Source: Clostridia bacterium
Lineage (GTDB): Bacteria; Bacillota; Clostridia; Christensenellales; Aristaeellaceae
Assembly: GCA_017447185.1 (NCBI GenBank)
Contig: JAFSOC010000015.1
Span: forward strand, 248,672 to 312,671
DNA: 64,000 nucleotides
Reading direction: 5' to 3'
Of the stretch, positions 18,048-27,560 are shown piece after piece. Each line of letters starts with the position of its first letter. Position 1 is the first letter of the stretch. Under the pieces are notes generated by a model, which ran no database searches, had not been told where the DNA came from, and was given only the letters and a program-made list of their open reading frames with translations. Made by a program: the position numbers and the translations under genes.

Positions 18048-21000
18048 TCAGTACCAGATTCTCAGCATTTTTTTACCCAGATCCAGCCAGCCTGTGGGAG
18101 CTGGCAGTCCGGTTGCATACGGGAGAAGAATAATGAAACATGCAAAAGACAGCGCAATAACAATATATCCGATGATCCGGCCGGTTCTCCGTCCTCTACG
18201 GCTGTCGTGACTGAGACAAAGCGATATCATCATAATCAGGAAAGGAATGCTCGCGAAATAATGGTAAATGTAGGTACCTCTGGGCACCAGCACCCAGGGA
18301 AGATACTGTGCCAGCAACCCAACAAAAACAAATCCATAATGATTGTCATAAGTCTGGGCTGTCATATGCCAGCGCTGTTCTTCTCCATCAATCCGGTAAT
18401 GCCTTGTTTTAAGCCACGTGAAAACTGTATAGAGAAGCGCAGCGAGTGCTCCGTACCAGATGACGGGATTCCCGAAACAGAAGATGCTGTGATGGGTGGA
18501 GGAGGTTCTCGGAATGTATTGTTCTGTTGCATAGAACATGGGTTTTCCGATAATCGGCCATTCCCACCAGGGTGAATAGAACGGATGATCCATTCCGAGG
18601 CCCGGTGTGCTGTGATAATTCAGCATTCCTTCCTGAGACCGCCATACAGCTGAGAGATAATCCCCGAGACTGTGAATGCGTGTGTTGTAAGCCATATAGG
18701 GAATATAACTGAGCAGATAAATCCCAAGCGGTACAAGAATGAAAAAGAGAATACACCACAGAGAGATGGTGAAGACTCTTCTGAACATATCCGGTTCTTC
18801 GGGTTCTGCAGGGGTGCGGTGCATGCAGATATGACGGATACAGTGCCAGAAATAAAGCACAGCCAAACCGATTCCGGCATAGATTCCGATCCATTTGCTC
18901 GCAATGGAAAGGCCCATGAAAAATCCGGAACATGCAAGCGGTATCAGAACCTGCTTCAGGGAAGCTCTGGACAGATCCGTCTGGATAAACCGGAGCATGA
19001 AGAAGAATGCAAAAATGATAAACAGAACGGGGAAACTGTCAATGGTTGCGATCTGCGTCTGCGTTAAATGCATGCAGTCCAGTGCCATCAGCAGGCAAGC
19101 CAGGAAAGCAGCCCATGTTTTTTTCGTAAGCTGTTTTGCCAACAGGTAAATTCCGGGAAGCATCAGAATACCGGCAACAGCTCCGGCAAACCGCCACCCA
19201 AACGGGGTCATGCCGAAAACTGCTATACACCAGCTGATAAAGATTTTTCCAAGCGGCGGATGGCTTGTTTCATAAGGAACCGTACCGTTCAGGAACTCAA
19301 AGCCGGTTCTTGCATGGTAAATTTCATCGAAATAGGTACTGTTCCACCAGGAAGGCTGTACTTCATTTTCCGGCTCAGCACCAGGCAGTACGGGAATGCC
19401 TTTCATCGTGTCCTGTTCATCCAGAAGATGTTCCGGATCAGACCATAGCGCAGAATCAGGATTTCCACCGATTCGCGCGGAGACAGTTGCCGGAATAATT
19501 TTCCCCTCCGGATCACGGAACAGGACCTCATTCAGAACAAGACCGACCTGTTTCGAAGTCAGACGTATATATCTGCAGTTGAAGTGGAGTATATTATCAG
19601 TGCTGTTGTAGAAAGTACGTTCACCGTTTCCTTTTTCCACAGACTGCGTGACGTACTTCCATTTCCAGCATTGCTGCTGGTCCATCTGTGCATATACTTC
19701 TTCGGACCAGTTTATACCGTCAAAACTTTGTGCGAGAGAGAAGTCGTGACGGCTTACCTGGCCGAAATAAAGAACGCGGATATCATCCCGGACTTCCTGC
19801 AGATCAAAGATGATCATTTCATCTTCATCTGATGAACTCCAGGACGTCTGTGGTGCTTTTGTACTGCCGAGTGTAGTGAGGGTCAGAACAGAAAATGCAA
19901 CTGTGATACTGCAAAGAATAACAGTATCCCGGATGGACCAATGCAGTTCCCTGTCCGGATGATAATCAGACGCATTCTTCCGGAACGGCAACGTCTTCAC
20001 GGGAAGAATACCGGGAAGAGCCCTGACAGGCTTCGGCATATGGTTTCCATTCAATGCATATCCGAGATATACTGCAAAGAATGCTCCGATGATATTGAAG
20101 ATGCTCAGAATATCTGCCAGCCAGACAGTATCGTTATTCAGATGGCCCAGTGACGCTCCAAGACGGATGCTGTTATCCAGGACAATTACCTCATTGACAA
20201 AAACAGTCAATGAGAACAGGAGAAGAAGATACAGAATGCGACGATCCTTATGAACAGCCCAGGCGCACATTAAGAGTAAAAATGCGGGGAACAGATAACG
20301 CTCATGCATTTTTACACCAAACACATAAAGAAGGATGAAAAGAAGTGCTCCGAGATACGGAAGAAATTGAATATCATTTTTCCGGACAGCCATGGAGATA
20401 ACGATGACAAAAGCATATGCCATGGCTCCGGTTCCGACCATTGTCCAGTTCATATGCAGTGCAGCACAGACAATAAACCATACTGCGAATACAGCAGCAG
20501 CTCCAATATCAATCAGGATATACTTGCTTTCTTTTTTCTTTATATAGAGGAACAATCCATGCAATATACAGGCACAGGCAAGGAAAACAGGCGCTGCAAA
20601 ATGAGCCGCATTTTCAATTTTGTTCCAGTTTCCTCCAACCAGGTAATAAAGATTTGCGGTGTTTACCGTAGCATAGGGATAGGAAGAAAGTGTGTCCAGA
20701 TAGCGTTGGATCAGCCAGCCAGGTTTCTGATTAATTCCAAAAGGAAGGACATATACTGCAATCAGCAGAATGCCTGTACTGGTTCCGATCAGGATTTTTC
20801 TCAGCGCAGAACGGTCACGGATAACAGCCAGAATCATGAAAACAAGTCCGAGGAATCCAAGCATCAACGCCTGAGGTTTGATCAGGACGGCTGTCACATA
20901 AAAGGCAATGGAAAGTATCCACTGTCCTTTCATCGCATATACGGCGACAAAAAGGAGCAACAGGCAGAGTACGCTGTCCATTTGTCCCCAGGCGGCGCTG

Positions 21001-22172
21001 TTCAGGATTGTGACAGGATTAAAAGCAAGCAGGAGGATCAGTAACTTGTAATACCTGCTTTCGGTATATTCATTCCTGGGGAAATGCAGCAAAACCCAGC
21101 ATCCGAGTATATCGCACAAAGACGGGAAAAACCGGAAGATAACACGGGTCCATCCTGTGTTCGCATGAACAAGGTTAACGATCCATGAATTCAGTCCCAG
21201 GATATACGTGTAAAGCGGAGGATAATCGCAGAAACTGGTCGACTGGTAGAAACCGGTCGGTCCGGCGTGGGCCATTGTGTAGCCCCAGCTTGTAAAACAA
21301 TTGACGTCTACACTGTAACCTTCCACAAAGTAGCTGATGATCATGCGGACAGCCAATGCAAGAAAAAGCAGCGGCCCCACCCGGAAAGGAAGATTTTTTC
21401 CCGTGACGGACAGTGATTTGTTTTTCCCGTCCCGCGTGTAATATACAATGGTAAAAATGAGTATTGTAAAGAATAAGGCGATTGCAGACACTAAAGGCCA
21501 GACGGGTGAGGCTACGTTTTCTTCATCATCTTCTTCCCAGTCATCTTCTTCATCGTCATAATCATAAGCATTACTGACAAACCACAGATCTGCAATTACA
21601 CCGTCCGGAACCGATTCCACTTTTTGAAGTTTCAGGTTGTCAAAAAAAGCATGACCTTTGCTTTCACCACTGTATCCGCCTACACGGGCGAAAATGGTTA
21701 CCGAATATTGTTCCGGACCGGTTTCACCGTAATATTCAATGTACTTCCATTCCCCGTCCGTTTCATATACTTTTTCACTGAAAGCATATACTCCCTCAAT
21801 ACTCAGGTTTGCGCCGTGACCGCCGGAAATACTGTCAGCTTTTATATATCCGCTCAGGCAGTAAAGGGTTTCCGGTTCGACACTGACATCCTGGGCAAAA
21901 CGCGCATCGTTACTTGCGGTGTTGTTTACGGAAGCAGCATTTGTCCCATTACCGTCCATTCCTTCCGCAGAGCTGAAAACAGAGTATCCCGGATCCATAA
22001 GGTACGCATCAGGAAACCAGCCGGAAGGCAAACCGTCTGTATCAAGTATTTCAAAGTTCCCGTTGAAAAGCAGATTACTATTGTCGCCTTCTGCGCAGGC
22101 TGAAAAGGCTAAAAGCATGAACAGGAAAACCACGATCCCAAAAAGGATTTTCCATTCACGATTTTTCAGCAT
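18048..22172 (-). CDS. Very large twin GT-C membrane glycosyltransferase, PMT family C-terminal half
   Basis: A 1374-residue protein. Layout: a signal or anchor helix (about 7-25); a jelly-roll carbohydrate-binding-like domain (about 32-190, L-F-N-G-N-F-E opening); an acidic linker (about 204-216); a first polytopic GT-C module with A-A-W-G-Q-M-D (about 218-770); a discoidin (F5/8C)-like domain (about 775-930); and a second polytopic module of the protein O-mannosyltransferase family (about 940-1374, D-E-I-Y-H-A-R and S-H-P-P-L-G-K). GT-C enzymes take sugars from lipid phosphate carriers on the outer side of the membrane. Two catalytic modules plus two binding domains in one chain is unusual. 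It sits between yraN and comM in a housekeeping operon. Acceptor and sugar are unknown. Confidence 0.82.
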   Translation of the reverse strand: MLKNREWKILFGIVVFLFMLLAFSACAEGDNSNLLFNGNFEILDTDGLPSGWFPDAYLMDPGYSVFSSAEGMDGNGTNAASVNNTASNDARFAQDVSVEPETLYCLSGYIKADSISGGHGANLSIEGVYAFSEKVYETDGEWKYIEYYGETGPEQYSVTIFARVGGYSGESKGHAFFDNLKLQKVESVPDGVIADLWFVSNAYDYDDEEDDWEEDDEENVASPVWPLVSAIALFFTILIFTIVYYTRDGKNKSLSVTGKNLPFRVGPLLFLALAVRMIISYFVEGYSVDVNCFTSWGYTMAHAGPTGFYQSTSFCDYPPLYTYILGLNSWIVNLVHANTGWTRVIFRFFPSLCDILGCWVLLHFPRNEYTESRYYKLLILLLAFNPVTILNSAAWGQMDSVLCLLLLFVAVYAMKGQWILSIAFYVTAVLIKPQALMLGFLGLVFMILAVIRDRSALRKILIGTSTGILLIAVYVLPFGINQKPGWLIQRYLDTLSSYPYATVNTANLYYLVGGNWNKIENAAHFAAPVFLACACILHGLFLYIKKKESKYILIDIGAAAVFAVWFIVCAALHMNWTMVGTGAMAYAFVIVISMAVRKNDIQFLPYLGALLFILLYVFGVKMHERYLFPAFLLLMCAWAVHKDRRILYLLLLFSLTVFVNEVIVLDNSIRLGASLGHLNNDTVWLADILSIFNIIGAFFAVYLGYALNGNHMPKPVRALPGILPVKTLPFRKNASDYHPDRELHWSIRDTVILCSITVAFSVLTLTTLGSTKAPQTSWSSSDEDEMIIFDLQEVRDDIRVLYFGQVSRHDFSLAQSFDGINWSEEVYAQMDQQQCWKWKYVTQSVEKGNGERTFYNSTDNILHFNCRYIRLTSKQVGLVLNEVLFRDPEGKIIPATVSARIGGNPDSALWSDPEHLLDEQDTMKGIPVLPGAEPENEVQPSWWNSTYFDEIYHARTGFEFLNGTVPYETSHPPLGKIFISWCIAVFGMTPFGWRFAGAVAGILMLPGIYLLAKQLTKKTWAAFLACLLMALDCMHLTQTQIATIDSFPVLFIIFAFFFMLRFIQTDLSRASLKQVLIPLACSGFFMGLSIASKWIGIYAGIGLAVLYFWHCIRHICMHRTPAEPEEPDMFRRVFTISLWCILFFILVPLGIYLLSYIPYMAYNTRIHSLGDYLSAVWRSQEGMLNYHSTPGLGMDHPFYSPWWEWPIIGKPMFYATEQYIPRTSSTHHSIFCFGNPVIWYGALAALLYTVFTWLKTRHYRIDGEEQRWHMTAQTYDNHYGFVFVGLLAQYLPWVLVPRGTYIYHYFASIPFLIMMISLCLSHDSRRGRRTGRIIGYIVIALSFACFIILLPYATGLPAPTGWLDLGKKMLRIWY

Positions 22173-22186
22173 GAATCCTCGTCCCT

Positions 22187-22555
22187 TCAGTGATAAAAAT
22201 GCCCATATGGCTGAAATGCATCCGGTATATGCAGAATACCGTCTTTACTGATCTCCACAAGATCATAACGGACGATCCGGTCTGTCCATTTCATCTTCAT
22301 CAGATAAATCAGCGAAGCATTTAAAATTCGTTTCTGTTTGGCGGTGTTCACAGCTGAAAGACCTGTACCGGGGCCGGTTGTTTTTCGTGCTTTTACTTCC
22401 ACGAAAACAACAATATCTCCATCCAGCATAATCAGATCAATTTCACCGCATTTTGTCCGGTATCTGCGTTCGAGGCAAACCATAGCCCGTTCCTGCTTCA
22501 GATATTTTTCCGCGGTTTCCTCTCCCAAAATACCGGTTTCATATGTTGTCTTCAT
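22187..22555 (-). CDS. YraN/UPF0102 family endonuclease-like protein
   Basis: A 122-residue protein with the Holliday-junction-resolvase-like core: G-E-x-x-A-E-K-Y-L near the N terminus, then G-E-I-D-L-I-M-L-D-G and V-F-V-E-V-K-A-R-K. The E-I-D...E-V-K residues match a restriction-enzyme-like PD-(D/E)XK active site. The cell role is unknown. It overlaps rnhB by 4 nt, the usual genomic partner, and starts 15 nt upstream of the large glycosyltransferase gene. Confidence 0.9.
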   Translation of the reverse strand: MKTTYETGILGEETAEKYLKQERAMVCLERRYRTKCGEIDLIMLDGDIVVFVEVKARKTTGPGTGLSAVNTAKQKRILNASLIYLMKMKWTDRIVRYDLVEISKDGILHIPDAFQPYGHFYH

Positions 22556-23163
22556 ACAAAATTACCAATAAAAGATCTTCGGTGAATTGGACAGGGACCG
22601 TATTTCTTCAGCGCTTCAATATGTTCCCTGGTTCCGTATCCCTTGTTTCGGGCGAATCCGTATTCAGGATACAGCCTGTCGGCTTCTGCCATCTGTCGGT
22701 CACGTGTCACTTTTGCGACAATGCTCGCTGCTGCAATGCTGTAAGACGTCGCATCTCCCTTGATCAGCGGTATTTCTTTTCCTTTCAGTCCGAGATTTGT
22801 AACTGCATCAATCAGGAAAATATCCGCCGGGACCTTTTCTGCGGCTGCTTTCATCGCTTTTCGTGTTGCCTGTAAAATATTAATCTCATCGATTTCATCG
22901 GGAGACACTTCCCCGATACCGATCCAAAGGGCATGGTGGAGGATTTCCTCGTATACTTTTTCCCTCCGGGATTCGCTGAGCTTTTTGCTGTCATCAATCC
23001 AGACAATAAGCGGCTCTTCAGGCATTACAACACATGCTGTGACAACATTCCCTGCCAGCGGTCCCCTACCGACTTCATCCATTCCAGCAACAACAATATC
23101 CGCAAGGCGGTATTGCCGGTCATAAGCCATCAGGGATTCAGCCCGTTCTGTCCGGTTAATCAT
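22552..23163 (-). CDS. rnhB: Ribonuclease HII
   Basis: A 203-residue protein with the HII active-site motif A-G-M-D-E-V-G-R-G-P-L-A-G and later D-S-K-K-L-S and D-A-V-T-N-L. It removes single ribonucleotides and RNA-DNA hybrids from DNA. It overlaps rbgA and yraN by 4 nt each, so all three are likely translated from one message. Order rbgA-rnhB-yraN is typical of Bacillota. Confidence 0.96.
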   Translation of the reverse strand: MINRTERAESLMAYDRQYRLADIVVAGMDEVGRGPLAGNVVTACVVMPEEPLIVWIDDSKKLSESRREKVYEEILHHALWIGIGEVSPDEIDEINILQATRKAMKAAAEKVPADIFLIDAVTNLGLKGKEIPLIKGDATSYSIAAASIVAKVTRDRQMAEADRLYPEYGFARNKGYGTREHIEALKKYGPCPIHRRSFIGNFV

Positions 23164-24035
23164 TCCTGTATCTCCTTTGCATTCTGTGGATTCTCCAGCG
23201 TGATGCGCCCGAGTTTTCCTGCCCTGAATTCATCAATGACTACACTGGCAGCCCTGTCATAATCATACTGGTTCCCTTTCAGCAGCCATCCACGGCCTTT
23301 GCATACAGCATCCAGGAGCTCCTGTCCCTTCAGTTCTATATTATCAATATGAAATCTGCTGATGACAGCTTCGGGGCAACAGCTTTCCAATTCTTCAAGG
23401 AGCGAAACAGCCAGCATATACTGATCTGTCACTTCGTCCTTAACAGATCCGATATAGCAAAGACGTTTAGCAGCTATCTGATCATCCAGGCGCGGCCATA
23501 ACATGCCGGGGGTGTCCAGCAGTTCAAGATAAGGAGTAATACGAACCCACTGGTTGCTTCTGGTCACGCCGGGACGGTCACCGGTCTGGGCAATGCCTTT
23601 CCCCCTGAGCTGATTGATCAGTGTGCTTTTTCCGACATTCGGGACTCCGAGAACCATCACGCGGACGGTTTTACGGATTCCTTTTTCCAACGCTTTATCG
23701 ACGATATCTTTTGTTGCATTCTGGATTTTTTCGATAATGTCTTTGCTTTTAACTTTTTTGGAATCAATTGCGTATGTTTCAAATCCGCCTTGCTGAATAA
23801 AACGAATCCATTGCGAAGTCACCTTCGGATCGGCAAGATCCGCCTTGTTCAGCAGGATAATCCTCTTTTTCCCATGAGCGATCGTATTAATCTCAGGATT
23901 TCTGCTGGAATACGGGAGCCTGGCATCACACAGCTCAATCACAAGGTCAATACGGCGAATCTGTTCCATCAGGATTCGTTTTGTTTTAGCCATATGTCCC
24001 GGAAACCAGTTGATAGGCGTTGCAGTATTCTCCAT
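23160..24035 (-). CDS. rbgA: Ribosome biogenesis GTPase RbgA (YlqF)
   Basis: A 291-residue circularly permuted GTPase: G4 N-K-A-D comes first, then G1 G-V-P-N-V-G-K-S-T and G3 D-T-P-G-M. It opens with W-F-P-G-H-M-A-K-T, which is conserved in YlqF. A C-terminal helical domain (about 195-291) is present. RbgA acts in late 50S assembly around L6 and L16. It is first in the rbgA-rnhB-yraN run, behind a promoter at 24071-24099. Confidence 0.95.
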   Translation of the reverse strand: MENTATPINWFPGHMAKTKRILMEQIRRIDLVIELCDARLPYSSRNPEINTIAHGKKRIILLNKADLADPKVTSQWIRFIQQGGFETYAIDSKKVKSKDIIEKIQNATKDIVDKALEKGIRKTVRVMVLGVPNVGKSTLINQLRGKGIAQTGDRPGVTRSNQWVRITPYLELLDTPGMLWPRLDDQIAAKRLCYIGSVKDEVTDQYMLAVSLLEELESCCPEAVISRFHIDNIELKGQELLDAVCKGRGWLLKGNQYDYDRAASVVIDEFRAGKLGRITLENPQNAKEIQE

Positions 24036-24070
24036 TCCGAAAATACCCTTTCTGACTTTATTCCTTCATT

Positions 24071-24099
24071 AATATATAGCAAGGCAAAAAACTCGTCAA
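24071..24099 (-). promoter_or_regulatory. Promoter for rbgA-rnhB-yraN
   Basis: On the minus strand TTGACG (24099-24094) and TATATT (24076-24071) lie 17 nt apart, with a predicted start about 30 nt before the rbgA ATG. It may also feed the large glycosyltransferase and the comM-hslU block. Confidence 0.7.
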
Positions 24100-24106
24100 G
24101 GCGAAC

Positions 24107-24133
24107 AAAAAAGCAGTCCATTTCGGGACTGCT
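24107..24133 (-). terminator. Terminator after the DUF2461 gene
   Basis: AGCAGTCC (24112-24119) pairs with GGACTGCT (24126-24133); on the minus strand the stem is followed by a T run. It separates the GH3-DUF2461 unit from the rbgA promoter. Confidence 0.8.
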
Positions 24134-24146
24134 GTATCAGATTCAC

Positions 24147-24839
24147 TCATTCGGCAGAGGCAAACACTTCATCTGCATATCCCCGCAACAGGCGGTAAAG
24201 CGGTGCCAGTGCAATAAAATCTCTACGTACTTCCTTCGCAATTTTTTCAGAATAAATCATCCGGTAATCCGGCATGATTTTTCCGATATACATATCCTTC
24301 GCAAGATACCACCGTTTCAGCCTATCCGGGATTTCCGGAGGAACGGGCATCTTTTTGTGAATAGTTCCGTCCAGCATCAGTTTTCTTCTGTCAAGGCCAA
24401 GATCGTCAATCAGTGCAAGTGTTCCGTCAGGATTTGCCCGCATTCTTTTGCGGAAAAGATCCAGCGCTTCACGGTTTTCATCCCAAAATCCCATTCCCCA
24501 GCTCAGCCGGTCGGGACCCAATTCAAAATAATAAAACAGGGATTTTTCACGCGGTTCTCCTGCCCGTCTGAAAAGGAACCAGAGATGATCGCGGTAAGGG
24601 CTTTTGTCCCGTGAAAATCGGGTGTCCCGGTGAATACGTGAAAGGCATTTATGCGGACGGACTTCCATCTGCGGATCAATTTTCAGCATATCCGGAGCAA
24701 GATCATCGATCATGTCATAAAAAACATGCTGAACGTCTTCCACATAGCGGTCGTGCTGATCATGGAAATATGTCGTATTATTATGAAATTTCAGATCGAG
24801 AAAAAACTGGATTGTCTCCTCAGTAAAACCGGTAAACAT
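24147..24839 (-). CDS. DUF2461 family protein
   Basis: A 230-residue protein from the ATG at 24839, which has a GGAGG site 5 nt upstream; the longer frame to 24911 overlaps the GH3 gene and is not needed. It opens F-x-G-F-T-E-E-T-I-Q-F-F and has the family's H-R-D-T-R-F-S-R-D-K-S-P-Y segment and F-Y-Y-F-E-L. DUF2461 proteins are widespread and have no proven function. It lies 17 nt after the GH3 gene and ahead of a terminator, so it is the last gene of that unit. Confidence 0.85.
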   Translation of the reverse strand: MFTGFTEETIQFFLDLKFHNNTTYFHDQHDRYVEDVQHVFYDMIDDLAPDMLKIDPQMEVRPHKCLSRIHRDTRFSRDKSPYRDHLWFLFRRAGEPREKSLFYYFELGPDRLSWGMGFWDENREALDLFRKRMRANPDGTLALIDDLGLDRRKLMLDGTIHKKMPVPPEIPDRLKRWYLAKDMYIGKIMPDYRMIYSEKIAKEVRRDFIALAPLYRLLRGYADEVFASAE

Positions 24840-24855
24840 GGAAACCTCCGGAAGT

Positions 24856-26928
24856 TCAATTGACTTCAAGTTCGACTGGCTGAACGCCGCACATCCTGAC
24901 ACTCTTCTCATCCGGCTGGCTCATGCCGATATAATATTTCACACGACTGACAGATACTCGTTCTCCCTGGTCGTTAACAACTGTAGCAGAAAGCTTGTCG
25001 AGAGGTATTTCAGCAACCTCTGTTTTTCCTGCTGCGATAGGGATCCTTGCAAACCCGCAAAGACGCGGGAAAGTGGGAGCGTCCGGGCTGTCACAGTGGA
25101 CGTAAACCTGGACCACGGCATCACAGTCAGATTTTCCTTCATTATGTACATTCACCAGGATTTTTGGGCCGTCCAGTCGTGCTCCTGAAAGTGACCAGCT
25201 GGTATAGTTCAGCCCAAATCCGAAAGGATAAAGCACATCACCGGTAAAATATCGGTAAGTGCGCTGATTCATCCGGTAATCTTCAAAATCAGGAAGATCA
25301 TTCACGTCATGGTAGAATGTCAGGGGGAGATGTCCGCTCGGGCTGACTTCACCAAACAGGATTTCAGCAAGTGCTGTACCGCCGGCCTGACCGGGATACC
25401 ATGCAAAAATCTTTGCATCGCCTTCAGGAACATTCAGGGAGGATCCTGCTGCAATAACAGTAACCAGTTTCTTTGCATATTTCTGCAGAACGCTCAACAA
25501 TTTGCGCTGAGATTCCGGAATCAGCAGATCGTTTTTATCGCCGCTGAAATATTCATTGCCGGTATCCCCTTCTTCGCCTTCAAGACCGGCATCAAGACCG
25601 ACACATGCAATTGTAACATCAGCCATTTCGGCATACATAGCCGCTTCGGCAATGCGATCATCTGCCTGTGCAAGCCCGGAGGTCCTATCCTTGAAAAGAT
25701 GACAGCCCAGGCTGTACAGCACACGGATATTGTGCGCTTTACAGTAGGATCTGATCCCTCTGAGGAAGGTTACATACCGGCTGCTTGTTCCGTTGTAATT
25801 GCCTTCCAAAGCAGGAATACTGTCAGCATTGGGGCCGATAACAGCAATTGTTTTTACAACATTCGGATCCAGTGGAAGTGTACCGTCATTTTCCAGCAGT
25901 ACCATACTGTTTTCAGCTGCCTTCAATGCAAGTGCATCATTTTCGTCAGTATCCACATCCGTTACAGGGATGGAATTATATTCACAATTTTCATCAAACA
26001 ACCCAAGCAGGTAACGCGTCGTGAATAGGCGAATACATGCTGTTGTGATCTGCTCTTCGGTTACGAGACCTTCATGATAGGCTTCCATCATATGAAGATA
26101 AGTGTTTCCGCAGTTCAGGTCACACCCGTTTTTCAGTGCCAGGGCAGCACTTTCCGGCGCAGTATCTGTGACTTTGTGATTCAGGTGGAAATCACTGACA
26201 GCCCAGCAGTCGCTGACGACATGTCCCTGAAAACCCCACTTTTCACGCAGCGTTTTTTTCAGGAGTGTTTCACTTCCGCAAGCAGGTTCGCCGTTTACCC
26301 GGTTATAGGCACCCATAACAGACTCGACTTCTGCTTCCTTAACAGTTGCTTCAAAAGCGGGCAGATATGTTTCTGCCATATCTTTGGGATTGGCAACTGC
26401 ATTGAATTGATGGCGCACTGCTTCCGGACCGGAATGCACAGCAAAATGTTTACTGCAGGCAGCCGTTTTCAGGTACTTTCCGTCGCCCTGCAGCCCCTTG
26501 ATAAAGCGGATTCCAAGGCGGCTTGTCAGATACGGATCCTCTCCGTATGTTTCATGGCCGCGCCCCCATCTTGGGTCACGGAAAATATTGATATTGGGGC
26601 TCCACACAGTGAGCCCTTTATAAATGTCACGGTCATTGTGCTTGCTCTGACCATTGTATTTCGCACGGGCTTCTCCTGCAATTGTGGAAGCAATTTTTTC
26701 CTGCATATTCTCGTCAAACATTGCCGCAAGGCCGATTGCCTGCGGAAATACGGTTGCGGTACCGGCTCTTGCGACTCCGTGAAGCACTTCATTCCACCAG
26801 TTATATGCAGGAATGCCAAGCCGGGGAATGGCCGGGGCATCGTATTTCAACTGAGAGGCCTTCTCTTCCAACGTCATTTTTCCGACGAGTTCTGTTGCTT
26901 TTGCAACGGCTTCTTCTCTGTTTCTCAT
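24856..26928 (-). CDS. Glycoside hydrolase family 3 (beta-glucosidase or beta-xylosidase)
   Basis: A 690-residue GH3 enzyme. The N-terminal barrel includes S-P-N-I-N-I-F-R-D-P-R-W-G-R, K-H-F-A-V-H-S-G and the nucleophile Asp in V-V-S-D-C-W-A. The (alpha/beta)6 domain carries V-L-L-E-N-D-G-T-L-P-L, and a fibronectin-III-like domain ends the chain (about residues 570-690). Overall it looks most like the beta-xylosidase/glucosidase branch. There is no signal peptide, so it probably acts in the cytoplasm on imported oligosaccharides. It pairs with DUF2461 downstream; no transporter is adjacent. The exact sugar cannot be read from the sequence. Confidence 0.9.
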   Translation of the reverse strand: MRNREEAVAKATELVGKMTLEEKASQLKYDAPAIPRLGIPAYNWWNEVLHGVARAGTATVFPQAIGLAAMFDENMQEKIASTIAGEARAKYNGQSKHNDRDIYKGLTVWSPNINIFRDPRWGRGHETYGEDPYLTSRLGIRFIKGLQGDGKYLKTAACSKHFAVHSGPEAVRHQFNAVANPKDMAETYLPAFEATVKEAEVESVMGAYNRVNGEPACGSETLLKKTLREKWGFQGHVVSDCWAVSDFHLNHKVTDTAPESAALALKNGCDLNCGNTYLHMMEAYHEGLVTEEQITTACIRLFTTRYLLGLFDENCEYNSIPVTDVDTDENDALALKAAENSMVLLENDGTLPLDPNVVKTIAVIGPNADSIPALEGNYNGTSSRYVTFLRGIRSYCKAHNIRVLYSLGCHLFKDRTSGLAQADDRIAEAAMYAEMADVTIACVGLDAGLEGEEGDTGNEYFSGDKNDLLIPESQRKLLSVLQKYAKKLVTVIAAGSSLNVPEGDAKIFAWYPGQAGGTALAEILFGEVSPSGHLPLTFYHDVNDLPDFEDYRMNQRTYRYFTGDVLYPFGFGLNYTSWSLSGARLDGPKILVNVHNEGKSDCDAVVQVYVHCDSPDAPTFPRLCGFARIPIAAGKTEVAEIPLDKLSATVVNDQGERVSVSRVKYYIGMSQPDEKSVRMCGVQPVELEVN

Positions 26929-27020
26929 GTCACAGCTCCTGAATCATTAATTTTTGTCCATTGACAGCAAGTATAAATTTACACATCAGGTAATGGAAAT
27001 CCTTCAGCCATGAGAAAATT

Positions 27021-27050
27021 AAAAAAGCTGCACCTTAAGTGCAGCTTTTT
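27021..27050 (-). terminator. Terminator after rplS
   Basis: AAAAAAGCTGCAC-CTTAA-GTGCAGCTTTTT forms a strong stem with A and T runs on both sides. It sits 10 nt past the rplS stop on the minus strand and could work in either direction. Confidence 0.9.
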
Positions 27051-27059
27051 GTGGTGAAA

Positions 27060-27410
27060 TCAGACGCGTTTAACTTCCTTGATCTTGGCCGCTTTACCCT
27101 GACGTTCACGCAGATAATAGAGCTTTGCACGACGCACCTTACCATGACGGATCAGATCCACATGGTCCACACGGGGGGAATTGATCGGGAAAGTACGTTC
27201 TACGCCGATACCATAGGACACCCGGCGAACAGTAAATGTTTCGCGGATACCGCCGTTGCGTTTTGCAATGACTGTGCCTTCGAAAGCCTGCAGACGTTCG
27301 CGGTTACCTTCAACAACCTTTACCCATACACGAACGGTGTCACCAACGTTGAATACAGGAAGATCGCTGCGAATCTGCTTTGCCTCGATGGAACGAATAA
27401 TCTCATTCAT
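27060..27410 (-). CDS. rplS: 50S ribosomal protein L19
   Basis: A 116-residue protein of exact L19 length with [23 protein letters not shown] and the [12 protein letters not shown]-terminal segment. L19 lies at the 30S-50S interface. It is transcribed alone from the promoter at 27512-27540 and ends at a strong terminator. In many Bacillota rplS follows trmD; here the upstream neighbour is an unrelated ATP-grasp gene, so the usual rpsP-rimM-trmD-rplS cluster is broken. Confidence 0.98.
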   Translation of the reverse strand: MNEIIRSIEAKQIRSDLPVFNVGDTVRVWVKVVEGNRERLQAFEGTVIAKRNGGIRETFTVRRVSYGIGVERTFPINSPRVDHVDLIRHGKVRRAKLYYLRERQGKAAKIKEVKRV

Positions 27411-27452
27411 CCTTTTATGCCTCCTTCTCTTTTAGACGTTCGTATCCCGGTG

Positions 27453-27540
27453 CCTTATCCGAACGGATAAAACATTCAAACCGGCCAGAGGACCGTCCGC
27501 ATAACATTGGAATATTACCACAATCAAATCAGAAAATCAA
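27453..27540 (-). promoter_or_regulatory. rplS promoter and leader hairpin
   Basis: On the minus strand TTGATT (27540-27535) and TAATAT (27517-27512) are 17 nt apart. The leader contains a perfect palindrome, TTATCCGAACGGATAA (27453-27468), about 43 nt before the ATG. L19 leaders that bind the protein are known in Bacillota; whether this is one needs a covariance search. Confidence 0.55.
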
Positions 27541-27560
27541 CAGTTTTCCTGACAGAATAT

